64,000 nucleotides of DNA from Triops longicaudatus. Lineage: Eukaryota; Arthropoda; Branchiopoda; Notostraca; Triopsidae. The stretch's first letter is position 1. The number at the start of each line of letters is the position of its first letter. The translations under genes and the position numbers were made by a program. Below the pieces are notes generated by a model. It saw only the letters and a list, made by a program, of their open reading frames with translations, did no database searches and was not told the DNA's origin. Shown piece after piece: positions 25,074 through 36,894 of this stretch. The stretch covers positions 124,001 through 188,000 of the forward strand of contig JAGQDJ010000060.1 in NCBI GenBank assembly GCA_022885665.1, given 5' to 3'.

Positions 25074-25899
25074 AGCAAAACGTGTTGGAATGTTTCGCAC
25101 ACGTCAGAGTTTAGGGGCTAACATTTTTATGTTCCTTGTTCATTTTTGGAGAAATCTTGTCAGTTTTTTGTCTTTGTTGTCGATGCGTGTTCACTTCCGT
25201 TTAACGGCCTAGGCGTTATGGATTTCATGGGTCCCTGAACTTATATATTTTTGCGTTAAAAACGAGAGATAAGCTTTATGGAATACATTCTGGTGATTTT
25301 CTTTTGCATTAAAAAGGTCGATGCCGTGTTTCTTTTGACCCACTAGTCAAAGCAATCGAGTACCATCATAACGATAGCGATTTACCGGAATCCGAACGAT
25401 CCAATTTGCCCCCGACGCCCGTTAGCGGGTTTCCGATGACGGAAATGGATCTCAAAGCTGGCAAGATTAAACACGCGATCTGCAAGGTTCCACAACGTCC
25501 GATTTTGCTTGATTCTGAGGAACAGGTCTTGTTAGGGGTTAAAACAGGATTACCCAAGCTTGAAGTTTTAGATCTTGCGATGGAAATGACCGACTTGATA
25601 CCGTTCAGCGATAGAATTCGGACTGGAGTACATACGGTAGAAGATACGTATGACTATGTAAAGGTAAAATGTGACTTCCAGTCTAGTCGCGAACTTTCTT
25701 TAAAGGCAATTGTAACACGTCTTTTTAATAGGACACCAGTCCTGCACCCGTGCGTTGGGGAATCAGTTTAGCGGAGCGTATGGTGAAAAACTGGATACGA
25801 AGTACCTCGTATGTCCTGCGACCCTTTCGATTTCCGATTCGTTTGCTGGACCGCCTAAGTATTGGGATTATTGATGCATGCTTACCTGCAGCTGCGTGA
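23182..25899 (+). CDS. Same gene, predicted long form with alternative C-terminus
   Basis: Exons 23182-23205, 23337-24984, 25317-25663 and 25732-25899 give 728 aa. The downstream exons have an open frame with no start codon: an in-frame stop lies just before the acceptor at 25316. They need a phase-1 partner, and the ATG-G|GTAAAA donor at 24984 supplies one. The last 43 aa of the short form are replaced by a 172-aa tail that begins GRCRVSFDPLVKAIEYHH. It has an acidic mid part and ends in a basic, amphipathic segment (RWGISLAERMVKNWIRS...RFPIRLLDRLSIGIIDA). The tail matches no family I can name; a faint perilipin-like feel is not enough to assign it. If the splice is not used, the tail exons would be a separate gene lacking a visible first exon. 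Confidence 0.55.
23571..23870 (+). repeat. Duplicated coding module A (about 45 aa, two copies)
   Basis: Copies at about 23571-23705 and 23733-23870. Both share GQG-Q-P-D-S-PP-I--KG followed by Q/K-rich sequence and K-(K/T)YSV. They are more diverged than module B. Confidence 0.75.
24111..24848 (+). repeat. Duplicated coding module B (about 97 aa, two copies)
   Basis: Copy 1 is at about 24111-24407 and copy 2 at about 24561-24848, in the same frame and about 150 codons apart. Shared landmarks in order are (E/N)VL---S-FE, HTRR(I/L)E-TDP-Y, D(L/I)PD(L/I)GPDD-ECDLG-RP, GAKNAF(V/I)HF(L/M)P, PET--EAV-P, RGDLQPD-NV and PEDFLTP. Confidence 0.9.
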
Positions 25900-26206
25900 T
25901 AGCATCTATTTTACACAAAATCTTTCCTTTCGAAAAACGAATTTGTAATACGTCTATGCAGAGCATCAATGCTTGTGATAAGAGCTAGTTATTGATATTT
26001 AAAAAAATCCAAACGTGGTAAAAATTCTAGTATTTGAGTCGTGTACTTGTGATTTGTGTATTGAATGTTTTCATTGTGTAGTGGCATTTATAGAGCATTT
26101 TATTTCCTTTCTTCGCGTTTGCGATTGTTGGGGTGGTCTAAAAAAGGTTTATGTTGAGTTTTACAAATGAAACTATTCAAAAGAAAGCGTTTTTTTCTTC
26201 GTTTTA

Positions 26207-26242
26207 TATATATATATATATTGATATAGATATATAGATATA
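26207..26242. repeat. AT dinucleotide microsatellite
   Basis: A TA/TATAGA simple repeat downstream of the Gln/Pro-rich gene. Confidence 0.8.
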
Positions 26243-26769
26243 GAACTACGTTTTGTAACCATGAAATTAATCACGAATTGTGAGATTTGCAGAAGCCGTC
26301 AGACCGAATCTTCAAAAGTTTTGTAACGGTCATAGGAAATCAGGTTGCATTTCTTATGTAGAGCTCGTGAAAGAATTCTTAACGATGTTGTGCATGACAT
26401 AAATTGCTCGTCATATGTGTACTACAGAGTTGCTCGTTTTCCGTGATACGAATATTTGAACACGTTTTACGTTTTTGTATTATTTAAACACGCAAAGAAA
26501 AAACTGCTTCCTTGATGGTTGTCTAGCAGTTAGAGAAAATACCGTGGCATTTTCCCTTATCTTAATTTTGGTGAGTTTATTTCGAGTTTGAATGAACCTG
26601 TAAGGAACTAACGATTTCATGAGCGATTTTGAATTAATAGAGAATTTCGCAGAATGTCTTCATTGTATAACACGTGAGGAGTTTTTACGCGTCAATTTTT
26701 TTCTGTGTTCGAAATTCGACAACTTTCAAAGAGAGTTATTTACGAACGACAAGTTTTTGTTACTACAAA

Positions 26770-26775
26770 TTTATT
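26770..26775 (-). terminator. Likely mRpL12 polyadenylation signal
   Basis: An AATAAA hexamer on the minus strand, about 33 nt past the stop codon. Confidence 0.5.
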
Positions 26776-26807
26776 AAGAAGCTATTACACGGGATTGGGC
26801 AAAGCAT

Positions 26808-27413
26808 TTAGACAATTTCACACGTTGCACCGGCAGCGTTAAGAGCTGCGGCTAATTTTTCGGCTTCATCTTTAGCGACATCGGCTTTGACAACTGCGGG
26901 GGCGCTTTCGACGAACTTCTTGGCTTGTACGAGGTTCATACCTTCGACCAAGTTCTTGATTTCTTTGATAATGGCGACTTTCTTGGCTTCATCGAATTTC
27001 AGGAGTTTGACGGTGAAACTGGTTTGGACTTTGACTGGGGCAGCTTCTTCTTCTTCTTCCTAAGAATCGGATTAATAAGCTTTTAGCACATAAATCAATG
27101 AAAATACTTTTGTTTTTCCTATTGAATAAAAAAGGAATTATACTTCAGCTTTAGCTGTAGCGGGGGGAGGAGCTCCGTAAGCCATGACTGGAGCATCAGC
27201 AATGTTCAGGGTGGTTTTGAGGAGTTTGTTAAGCTCAGCTACTTCGAGTAAATTGAGTGCTGCGATGTCGTTGACTATCCGTTGTAATTTTTCCGGACCG
27301 GCAGCGGTAGACTGCCATTTTAAACTTGTGACTGTGGCTGGAAGGACTGCATTGAGTTTCATTTGGCTCATTCCATACCTAAAGAAAGACTTTATAAATA
27401 CCTCCATGCCCAA
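26808..27413 (-). CDS. MRPL12: Mitochondrial ribosomal protein L12 (bL12m), complete, 2 exons
   Basis: This is the L7/L12 stalk protein of the mitochondrial large ribosomal subunit, which recruits translation factors and in mammals also contacts mitochondrial RNA polymerase. Minus-strand exons are 27413-27144 and 27059-26808; about 173 aa. A short basic, hydrophobic leader (FIKSFFRYGMSQMK) suits mitochondrial import. The dimerisation domain has QRIVNDIAALNLLEVAELN. A Pro/Ala then Glu-rich hinge is split by the intron. The C-terminal domain has KVAIIKEIKNLVEGMNLVQA and KKFVESAPAVVKADVAKDEA. The start is uncertain: ATG at 27413 gives the longest leader, and an ATG further in (about 27374) is possible if a CTTTAG acceptor is used. 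Confidence 0.93.
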
Positions 27414-28085
27414 GAAGTGGAGAATTTTACTTGGAAATGGCCGAAAGTCGGGACAAAACTCGTAGACTCATTTTGGGAGGTTTACAGTACGGCCACAGTT
27501 CCACACGCGTGTAATGGAGGAAGCTAACAGTGCCTATTTATTTGCAAAACCTTATTAAAAATTTGACCGTTAGATGGTGTACGGTACCACAATTCAGCAA
27601 GTTGGCCGTAGCGTGAACAAATTTGTACAGTTTTTAAGAAATAAATTGCGATTAGAGGGACAATAAAATATGCAATTAAGTTGTTAAAATTATGTCACAG
27701 CTATTCTGCCGCAGGGTAACCCCTTTTGAAAGAAAAAGTGCGAGGCTTGCTACATCGAGAACGAATTTTCGCATTCTCGTAAAAAAGAATTCATTGGTGA
27801 AGTCTACATGAGAATTCCTTTTTCTATAAATAAGTTTCCTAGGTTTGATTTCTATAGTTTGCCCTGAATTCGTTGCATTTTTGTCAGAAATTGTGCGAAG
27901 AATGCAGTTGATGCAGTTTCGGTTCCCGTTCAACGCCGATTATTTAAACAGTTCGCAGTTCGCTTGCACCGCATGTGATTCACAACAACATTCCTACACA
28001 TGCTTTCGCGTTAGTAATGTGGAAAATCGTTAAAAAGGCTAAATAAATTTCTGACACATTCACTTAAATCTTAAATATATACACA
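27414..28085. other. Divergent promoter region mRpL12/POLR3E
   Basis: About 670 bp separate the two divergent start codons, a likely shared promoter region. No TATA box stands out. Short open frames here look like chance. Confidence 0.5.
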
Positions 28086-31028
28086 ATGGATTCCGAAGAA
28101 GATCCAGTTGTACAAGAGGTATATTCCTATTTTACGTTTGCCATAATAAAAGTTTTCCCTACATTAGATTCCCGTATTCTTGTCGAAAGCTTTCGAAGAG
28201 CAGCTTTACATTTTTCAACAGCCTCTTAAACCCAGTCACACCCCTTTTGACACCTCTACCGTCATAAAAGTAATCAGTTAGTTTAAAAAAAGTCTTTTAA
28301 AAATGTGCATTTCATTTGTATTGTCTAATTTCAGTCGCGGATTAAAACTATTCAACAACAGTTGGAACTAGAAGTCGAAATTTCTACCCGGAGTACAAAC
28401 TATGATCAAAGTCGTGGTGAACAAATTGCGATTAATGCAGGAGGCTCTAAAGGCATGCATGCTTCCTCTGACGGCTACTTTGAGAGGTAAAACTGGACCG
28501 TAAAATATAAAAAGCGTTAATTTACCGCATTTTTCTTCATTTTAGCAACAAAATGGACAAAATTAAACTCGTCTCTTCACGAGCACCGCCTGGCCAGTCG
28601 TGCTACGCCGTAGGCTACTTGCTAGATAACGAATTACACCTCAACGCCGTCGAAACTGTGTTAACTATGCGACCGACGTTCGACTACCTCGACAAAGCCG
28701 CTAAAAAAGCCAGAGAAGAAGCCAAAGACGCTGATGGTAGAGCAAAAACTCCTTATATTATAATTCTGTAGTGTAAGAAACGTCTTTGTGATAGATTCTG
28801 ACGATGAAGAACCGGAGAAAACCGCCCAAGCCGTCACGGTGCGTTTCGCTAAAGCGGAGAGCGAAGCTGTGAAAAAAGCACGGGAAAGATCTTATCCGTA
28901 TTGGCAGAGAAAGTTGGCCGAAGAGCCGTGGATCAACGCAGAATTCGTTCCTTTCAATACAGAGACAGCTCAGGTACTTCATTTCTATTTACTTCTTTAA
29001 TTTCTTTGTTTTGTGATTAATTTTTTATTTTGTAACTTATTTTGATTAGTTTATTTATTGAAATTTTTGCTTTGTTTTAAATTTTAGTTTTTCAGTGTAA
29101 ATTTGCGTTGATTTTTTATTTTAAATATTAGTTCACTCAGTAGATTTAGTATTCCTCAGTAGATTTATTTTCCTCGTTTCATTAATGTATTTTGTAAGAT
29201 ATGAATAAGTTTTTATTACATTAGACATTTATTTTCACTATATTTGTTTTAAAAATATGTCATTAAATAAATAAATTTTTAAAATAAATTTGCATATAAA
29301 TAAATTATAAATTAAATGTGCATAATTTATATTTTTTTATTTTGCCTAATTTTAAAGTATTTGTTTATCGACAAATAAAGCTTGAGAGAACGCGACTGAG
29401 CTGTCAGCAACGAACGGAAGAAAATGGCGGGAATTTCACGATTTCGAGCAAGAGCTATGTGCAGTCGTTGATCCCGAAACAGGCTTCTTTAGCGTCCCCT
29501 GCCGTGGACAGTGCCACCTTTTCGTTACAAGAAGTTAAAGCCCTGGCGTTGAATGACCAAGTTCGGATTTTGCTTACGACAGGTACGTTTTTAATGGAAT
29601 TCCGTGGAAGAAACTCTGAAAAATCGCTCTAACACCTATTATTGCCTTACGTAAAATTGTAAGATCCGTTATTTACCTGCAAAAATTTGCGAAAATAGGA
29701 TCGTTATTACAGTTTTAAGGGATTTTTCAAACCCTAGCCTTATATAGCATGTACCCATAAATTGTCGTTTCACTAGGAAATAAGAGTTTAAAGAATACGA
29801 AAGTTGAAAAAGGGATTGTAGAATGTTTCTTGGTAACTTTTTGTGGTGTGCTGAGTCGGGCTAGGGCTTGTCAAATTGCTCGGAATTAACGTATCTTCGT
29901 TCATATTTGCAGCTCATATGGTGAAGTTCTCCAACTTATTATCATGGTTGGGACCGCAGTACGAAGCAACGAACGTTCTTAGAGCAGTACAACAATATGG
30001 TTGCTTAGTCCAAGGTTACTGGATCATCAAAAGCGAAGTATTGTACCCCAAAGATACCCGTGGAGGCGTTAACGGGATTCCTGCTGACATTTTGTCGCGT
30101 GGGCGGGATCATATTGTGAGAAATCTTAATTCTCTGCATAATTTATTGAAATTTCTATTGAACTTAAATTTTTGTTTAATGTTATTGACATTTTATTGAA
30201 TTTGAATATTTGTCGAATTTTGTTGATTTTTTAATTAAATTTTGTTGATTTTTTTATATTTCAGTGAATTTCTTAAAAATTTTGTTAGATTTAAATTTTT
30301 ATTGAGTTTCATTGAAACTCGTGCCGGAGTTTAATTATTATCGATTTTTATTATTTTTTTAAATTATTGATGTTAATTGAAATTTTCCATTTTTTTTCTA
30401 TAGCTTTACCTTTTCACCCAAAGCGCGTCGGTGGAAAAATCCCAAATTTTGGACGAAACTCGACTACCCAATGAAGAAATCAAACACATCTTAGTGAAAT
30501 TCGCGGTATTGAAATCGGAGAGTAGCACGTGGGAGTTCAAACATCCTTGCGACACGGACTTCGTCAAAAAGTATTTTTCTGAGATTTTTAAATTTATTTC
30601 TCAGGTTTTGTTTTAACTTTTTATATTTATGTATTTTTCTCTCTTTGTTTATTTCATTTTTCTATTTTTTTATTTATATGTACATTTTTGTATTATTATT
30701 TATATTTGTGTATTTATTTAACTTTTTTCTTATGCATTTTATATAAAGTTTATATTTTATGCGTTTTTCTTATTTTTAAAGGTATACTGACGTATGTCAG
30801 CGGCAGACTATGCTGTGGGACGCTAAGAAGCAGCAAAGAAAGTCATTTAAGGTACCGAAAGCTGAACCCGGTTCTCCCTCAAGAACCAGAAGACCGAGAC
30901 GGAGATCTCACCGTGACTCATTAAGCTCAGATAATGAAAGTGGAAGTGAAACGACACCAGGAACTGGCCGCAAAGGTCGGAAATCTGCTGTAAAAGTTGT
31001 TAAGACAGAAAAGATTGAACTTGAATAA
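28086..31028 (+). CDS. POLR3E: RNA polymerase III subunit RPC5 (POLR3E), complete, 9 exons
   Basis: RPC5 pairs with RPC4 in the TFIIF-like heterodimer of Pol III, acting in initiation and termination on tRNA and 5S genes. Exons 28086-28118, 28168-28269, 28335-28486, 28546-28736, 28795-28973, 29381-29582, 29913-30115, 30404-30570, 30782-31028; 491 aa. Family landmarks: IPVFLSKAFEEQLYIFQQPL at the N-terminus, then RSTNYDQSRGEQIA, VGYLLDNELHLNAV with LTMRPTFDYLD, and KARERSYPYWQRKLAEEPW. Winged-helix-like segments follow (SNLLSWLGPQYEATNVLRAV, QGYWIIKSEVLYP). The C-terminus is basic and Ser-rich (RTRRPRRRSHRDS). Vertebrate RPC5 is about 700 aa; this one stops before the extended C-terminal part. 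Identity very secure. Confidence 0.94.
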
Positions 31029-32560
31029 TGAAGCTTGTAAGCAATGTCACTAAACTTAATATTATGAAAGTAAATCTTCTTTCTTTATCAATATCAACAT
31101 ATCAACACGACACTTAGTACGAAGAAAAGGGTCCTTCTTAAGAGTAATTAGTCAGGTCAAGCCTTACTAACCTAAGTTATCGTTTCTTTTAACAAAATAA
31201 ACTACGGTTAGTGCACAAAACCAAACTTGAGTGGCTTTGTGATCACTTGTTACAACTAGGTTCAAACTCGTTATCTTACTGAGAAACGACCTACAGCTGA
31301 TTCCATAAGAATACCAAGCTGTCAACCTAATTTTTGATATTGTGTTATTCCTAGACCTTGTATTTTTCAAGAGACCCGGAGCGTTGTTTTTGAGAAATAA
31401 ATGACAGTATTTTTTTTTTTGCCACTAGCAGAAAAGGTAATTGGAACGTAACTTTTTTTCTGTCAATTTAATCATGGTTAAAGTGCGAGTGCAGGTATTG
31501 ATATCTCCCTTCGACAATTTCAGTAACACGGTCAGTAAATGCTGTATATCGGCAAGAAAATGAAGTTCTCGGATATAGCGAATTATTATGCTATAGGCAG
31601 TTTAAATCTATTCCACTTTTTAAGTTATATAAGTTCCCATATGTTTACTTCACGAACCACAGTTATAACATGTTAGTGAAATTTTCAGTAATCTTGGCCA
31701 TTATACCTTGTTTAAGCCATTAATGCAAATGCAGTATAGCTCCTTCGACCTAACTCAGTATAACTTAGTCAATAAAAACGACCTAAGAGGCTGGCTGTCA
31801 CTTTAACCATGGTTTGGGTTTAAGTGAAAACGTGGGCGAATTGACGGTAGCCGACTTCCAGCCAATATTACCACAGTGATAAGTTTTTAGTGTTTCATTT
31901 CGTATTCAAAGCTATCTAGCGTAGAGTCAATTGATGAAACGAAGCGTAAATCTGTAAGCGATATTGTTGTTCCCACTTCCTAAATTCTTGCGTGTTATAA
32001 ACGTAGATCGTATTAACCAAATCGAGTTTCGTGTACCGCTGTCCTTGCTACAGCGTCATATTCAAAATTTATACTATTTAATTCTTAGGCAACCTCACAG
32101 GCTCGCGATGTCTTTTAAAGCTAAAAATTTTACATAATCCTTTTGAAAGCTGCACGTATTGAATTTACTATACAAACATCGAAGAAACTATTCTTCTTAA
32201 TTAAACCACGCGACCGCGTAAGTCGAATACCACGCCGAAAGATCTCGCATTTCCTACCAAAACCTTGACATCACTCCCGCTAAAACCTTAAGTGGGAGGT
32301 GCTTGGGTAAACTTTCACAAAGCGCGCCAAAGCTTTTTATTGCCTTAAGCTGCCACCTATTGCTCCCCGATGTAACGCTGATAGTCGAACCCCCATCGTG
32401 GTGTTACGTTCGCTCTCGTGTGTCAAGCAACAAACAACGGTGAAACTCCGAAGCCATTTCGTATTGCGCTTCACTACCATCTCCCTATTTCACGTTTCCG
32501 TTCGCTAATTGTCGTAAGTTACTCAACAAACGCTCCAGTTAACATTAACCTGGGTCAAAC
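31029..32560. other. Spacer POLR3E/BTB factor
   Basis: POLR3E 3' UTR, then the promoter and 5' UTR of the BTB gene. Open frames are short and unlike any family I know. No RNA gene seen. Confidence 0.6.
31396..31401 (+). terminator. Likely POLR3E polyadenylation signal
   Basis: AATAAA lies about 370 nt after the stop codon, followed by a T-rich run. Confidence 0.45.
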
Positions 32561-35500
32561 ATGGACAACGGCCAAGAATTCTGCCTGAGATGGAACAACC
32601 ACCAAAGCACCTTGGTATCAGTTTTGGAAAACCTTCTAGCTAATGAGACCTTGGTTGACGTGACGTTAGCCTCCGAAGGCAAATACATTCGCGCGCACCG
32701 TATCGTTTTAACCGCTTGCAGTGCCTATTTCCAAGTAATTTACTTTTTCATGATTATATTCTTCAACAAATTAACACGTGATTTCTCTCTGTACTTCGTA
32801 TTACAGGACATTTTAGCCCACCATCCCGACAAACACGTCGTTATATACATGAAAGATGTCAATTTCGAGCAGTTGCGTGCATTGGTGCAGTATATGTACC
32901 GTGGTGAGGTCAACATTTGCCAAGAAACGCTGAACGCCTTCATTCAAACCGCGGAATCGCTGGGAATCAAGGGTCTAGTTGACGGTGGACCCAAGAAAAT
33001 GACACCAGACTTCTCAGAATCCCTGCCACCGCCACCTATAGCACAAGAAACGTCTTTCAGCAAAGCAGCATCGGTGGTTTCTGAGTCCGAATCGCCCTCG
33101 TTGGCCCCACGGGCCAAAAAACCTAGGTTATCCAAGTACGATCGCGATCCGCATTACATTACGGAGAACCATAAGGCTGAATTCGAGGCTCTTGCTGTGC
33201 CTAAACGTGTACCGAGCAAAATCAGACCTAACAAGAAACGCGGTGGAGGAGTAGGAGGAGTTAAGGCCCCGAGGCCGGCTAAAGTAGAATCGGGCACGTC
33301 GGGCGTGCTCACCTTCTCTCTGGAAGACAACCAAGACAGCGACAAGGAACCTGACGCCGAAATGGAAGCAGAAAATGAGAGCGAAGACAGTGACATGGAC
33401 GCCAACGGCAATGAAGAAGACGACTGGGAAGATTTGGAAAACTCACTTGGTGGTAAAGAAGAACTTCGTTCACTAACACAGCAGTTTACAACAATTAATA
33501 GATTAAAATCAACAATTGCTAATAATGTTTTTGTGGTTCACAGGAGAAGCGGGTCCCTCCAGTGGCGATCGGAAAGGTGAGTTCAGAGGTTTGTACAATA
33601 CCTTTGAGTTATAATTCCGACAAAACTTAATTTAACTTATTTTAGCCAGATAGTTACCTAAAAAATGTGTGCGTATGCAAACCGTGGGGAAAGTTCATGG
33701 GAAAGTTAGTTCAATTAACTCCAATGGTGGCATTTTTAGGGTGCAAAACAGTTTTTCGAATGAAAATCACGATCAGAGTATTTCGAATGAAACATTTGCA
33801 CTAGAGAGCTTCAGTTCAAGTAGGCTGATTACGATGGGTAAAAATTTGGCCAAAGATACGGCCGTTATAGGAGAAAACAGGGTTAAATTGCGTCACATGA
33901 CACCATTACCGTTGAACTGTTCTTATCAACATGGTGCCGTTTCCAATTGCCGGTAGTGTGAAAATTTTACCTAGCCTAACTAAACCTAAACTAAATTGTG
34001 ACGCGGCTTATAACAAAAAAGGGTGAAACTTTTCAGACGAACAGCTACTTATTACAAGGCGCAATGGACACGGTAGAGTGTATGGATAGGCAGCGCTTTT
34101 TTGCTATATGTGGAATGGAAGGCAATAAGCAACGTAGTCTGGTTTTACTCAGGGCTTCTCAAATCTCGGTAAATTACCCAAAAGTAGGTCAAAAGTTGTG
34201 TTTCATCGCGTACATTTTACCATTGGCAAAACTGATCATATGAGATGATCAATTAGCACAACTAGCGTGTTGACATGTAGGGGACTAGTTCAAATGCTAT
34301 TTTGGCGTTAAAGGCTTGGGCGCGTCGACATTGAAAACCACGTTTTATGTAAAAAAAAAGTAGCTTAGTTGAACGAAACCCTACTCAACCTTTATTGTTA
34401 TTTTCAACGGAGAGAAGAACTAGCCAAAGGATCAGTTTATAATAAAATGCACCGTAATGCCACGCTACGTCTGATAATGTCAGGAAATGATATAAAGGTA
34501 AGGTCGCTTAATAATGGACTTTATTGATCTCTCTAATAGCGCCTACGTCTTTTCAATGTATTTTGTACGTCTATTGACATCTTGACAGACATCTTACAGA
34601 TGTCTTGTACACGTACTTGGGCTGTTACATTGGTGTTTTGCTCCGCTGTTGGTAAGGCAGTGCTTCTCGATAGTGGTAAATTACCCAACACTCAGTGAAT
34701 TGCATTCCGATCCGGGTAACGGATCCCACCTTAAGAAAAATCAACATTAAAATATCGTATAATTTGCTTCGATTAAGATTTTTAGTCCAAAAGGACTAAT
34801 AGGCTAAAATGCTAGTCTTAGGAGTTAATTTCACTGTGGCGTAATGTTTATCCTAGGTTCAACAAGCAGAGATGAGGACTAATTCGTTAGGAAGTTCTGC
34901 TAGCTAAATTACAAAGCATGGGAAAAGTTTTCTTTTCCTATCCCCGTTATTTCAGTAAACACATGAAAGTTAACAAGAACCCATGAAAGTCTATATTACA
35001 CTTTTCTCTTCTTAGTGCCTCGTGTGCAGCATTATCTACTACCCACCAGCTGCCTTTTTGTTTTTAAATACGTTTTTATTTATTTTTACCGAAATTCCGG
35101 TAGCAGTGGGTAACGGAAGCTTTCTTGTAGACGATTTTGGGTGGTGCGTGAAAACGATTAAAAAAAACACTGATAAGATACATAAGTTTTGAGAAGCACT
35201 AGTTAGGGTTATGATATGAGCAGTTTTAAAATCAAGTGAAAACAGGATTCAATTGTCTTGTATTATTGGTCCGAGAATTAGCATTGATTAAATTTCTACA
35301 TTACATATTTCGCACGGAGCATTAATTTGAAATTTCATTTTTTTTTATTGCAGGCAAAAAGGGTAAAGGCAGAGGTAAATCGCGCCTAGGTTTGAGCAAA
35401 GAGCGTGGTCGTTTGGTGTGTCAGCGTTGCGGCAAGACCTTCAAGCACATTTCCTCATTCCACAACCATAACATTGCGACGATGTGCAGTGGCATGGAGC

Positions 35501-35661
35501 CCCGGTTCCATTGCGATATATGTCAGTACAGCACGCACCGGAATAGCGATTTACAGACGCATTTCAACTCCAAACGTCACCAGAATGCTGTAGCAATGGT
35601 ACACGCTGCCGTTATGCGGGACGAGAACGCTAAATCGGAAAGTAGCGTGAAATCGGAGTGA
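32561..35661 (+). CDS. BTB/POZ zinc-finger transcription factor of arthropod tramtrack/broad type
   Basis: Exons 32561-32734, 32807-33452, 33544-33576 and 35354-35661; 386 aa. The N-terminal BTB domain starts with the arthropod hallmark FCLRWNNHQSTLVSVLENLL and continues through VDVTLASEGKYIRAHRIVL, TACSAYFQ, HVVIYMKDVNFEQL and MYRGEVNICQETLNAFIQTA. The middle is acidic and basic low-complexity sequence (DSDMDANGNEEDDWEDLEN). Two C-terminal zinc fingers follow: CQRCGKTF...C (last ligand Cys rather than His) and CDICQYSTHRNSDLQTHF...H. Such factors bind DNA and dimerise through BTB, often with alternative finger exons. Intron 1 is 72 nt, a multiple of three with no stop, so retention would be in frame; BTB alignment favours removal. 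The 1.8-kb intron before the finger exon could host alternative ends, but none was convincing. Confidence 0.9.
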
Positions 35662-36132
35662 AGAACTGAACAAGGAATTTTTTTTTTCTGGAGATATCGT
35701 GGTCAAAGCATTGTATTAACGTGAGCTCGTACGCTCTCATAATGAGTTCGAATTGGGCGTTGGGCTTATAACCATCCTTGATTAGAATCAGTGTCCTTAT
35801 TTGGCTTGTTTACCATTAAGAATGATGAATGTGACCTCAAGAATGATTCAGCGTGAATGGAAGAGACGCAGTGTTTTTAACATTGGTTTTACGTCTCATT
35901 GTGTAATTTCAAACAAACCCTGTAACCTCTCTGACGTATGTATTGGACTGTTTCCATGTTGAGGAAGGAAATCATCTTTGTGACATTTGACAGTTGTCTA
36001 TTATGTTAGACATAGTATTTTTCTTTTTGTTGTGCAAGTCTCTTCGATGTAAGTTTTAAGGAGAATTGTTCATGTGAATTGTATCGTCATGCATCGTTAT
36101 TGATGTAAGAATCATCGCTGGAAGGTCATAGA

Positions 36133-36138
36133 AATAAA
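36133..36138 (+). terminator. Likely polyadenylation signal of the BTB factor
   Basis: AATAAA lies about 470 nt after the stop codon. Confidence 0.4.
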
Positions 36139-36665
36139 CTTTGCGTGAAGTCGCGACTTGTGACGAAAAAAGCGCATGAAAACCAAATTCTTAGAAATGA
36201 AAACCCCAAATTTGTACGTACTGTAGAAAGACAAGACCGAAGCTGTACACACTGTAGAAATGCAGTGAAACGATTTTCGAATACGTATTTTTCAAAACAA
36301 ACAGCATTTTGTTTTGTTGTTAAAATATATCCGAAATAGACATGAAAGTTAAAAGTATGTTTTATTTATTTATTTATTTTTTTTTTTTTTTTTTTAATTT
36401 TAAGCCAGGAAAAGCCTGAGTGTAATTTTTGGGCTTGTTTCGGGACATGCTTGTTAGATTTTTCGTTATACCGTATTATAAAGGACACAGATGCTATCTA
36501 ACGATCTGAAAAGCAATACACAAGACAGAATTACGCGTGCAAGCTCATATCGCTATCGATTACGTGGACGAAACGACTAACGAATTCTTTACGAAAAAAT
36601 TTTCAATTAATTTATTTCCTAAGAATTATTACTTATATACCATTATTTACTTCCTTTGTAACCTA

Positions 36666-36820
36666 CAATATAATCCCGTTATAAATAATTATCTGAGAAC
36701 TGAAAAACTGTTTGGTATATCCGAATTTCTTTAAGCCTTTCGCTTTTACTGTGCATTGACTTTGGGCGAGAAAATTTACTGTTCGTTATAAAAAGGGTTT
36801 GTTATAATGATATTCTACTG
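36666..36820. mobile_element. Pogo/Tigger-like MITE with TA flanks
   Basis: A 155-bp element flanked by TA on both sides. Left end CAATATAATCCCGTTATAA; inverted right end CAGTAGAATATCATTATAAC. The internal motif GGTATATCCGAA is shared with the copies near 4.6 and 21.3 kb. Non-coding. Confidence 0.65.
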
Positions 36821-36894
36821 TAACTCACTGTTTTAGAACCTATAATAATACAAGATTTAAGAAAGTTACGAATGTATGATGTTTTCTTAAAAAT

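Larger units (their letters stand above)
25900..26807. other. Convergent spacer before MRPL12
   Basis: 3' UTR sequence of the two flanking genes. Apart from the AT microsatellite, no coding frame, RNA gene or mobile element was seen. Confidence 0.6.

Noticed and set aside
25406..25771. Perilipin family assignment for the 25.3-25.9 kb exons
   Set aside because: Only a vague amphipathic resemblance; the diagnostic PAT-domain residues could not be placed.
33669..34243. Possible alternative terminal exons of the BTB factor
   Set aside because: The open frames encode no zinc fingers and lack phase-1 acceptors leading to sensible protein.
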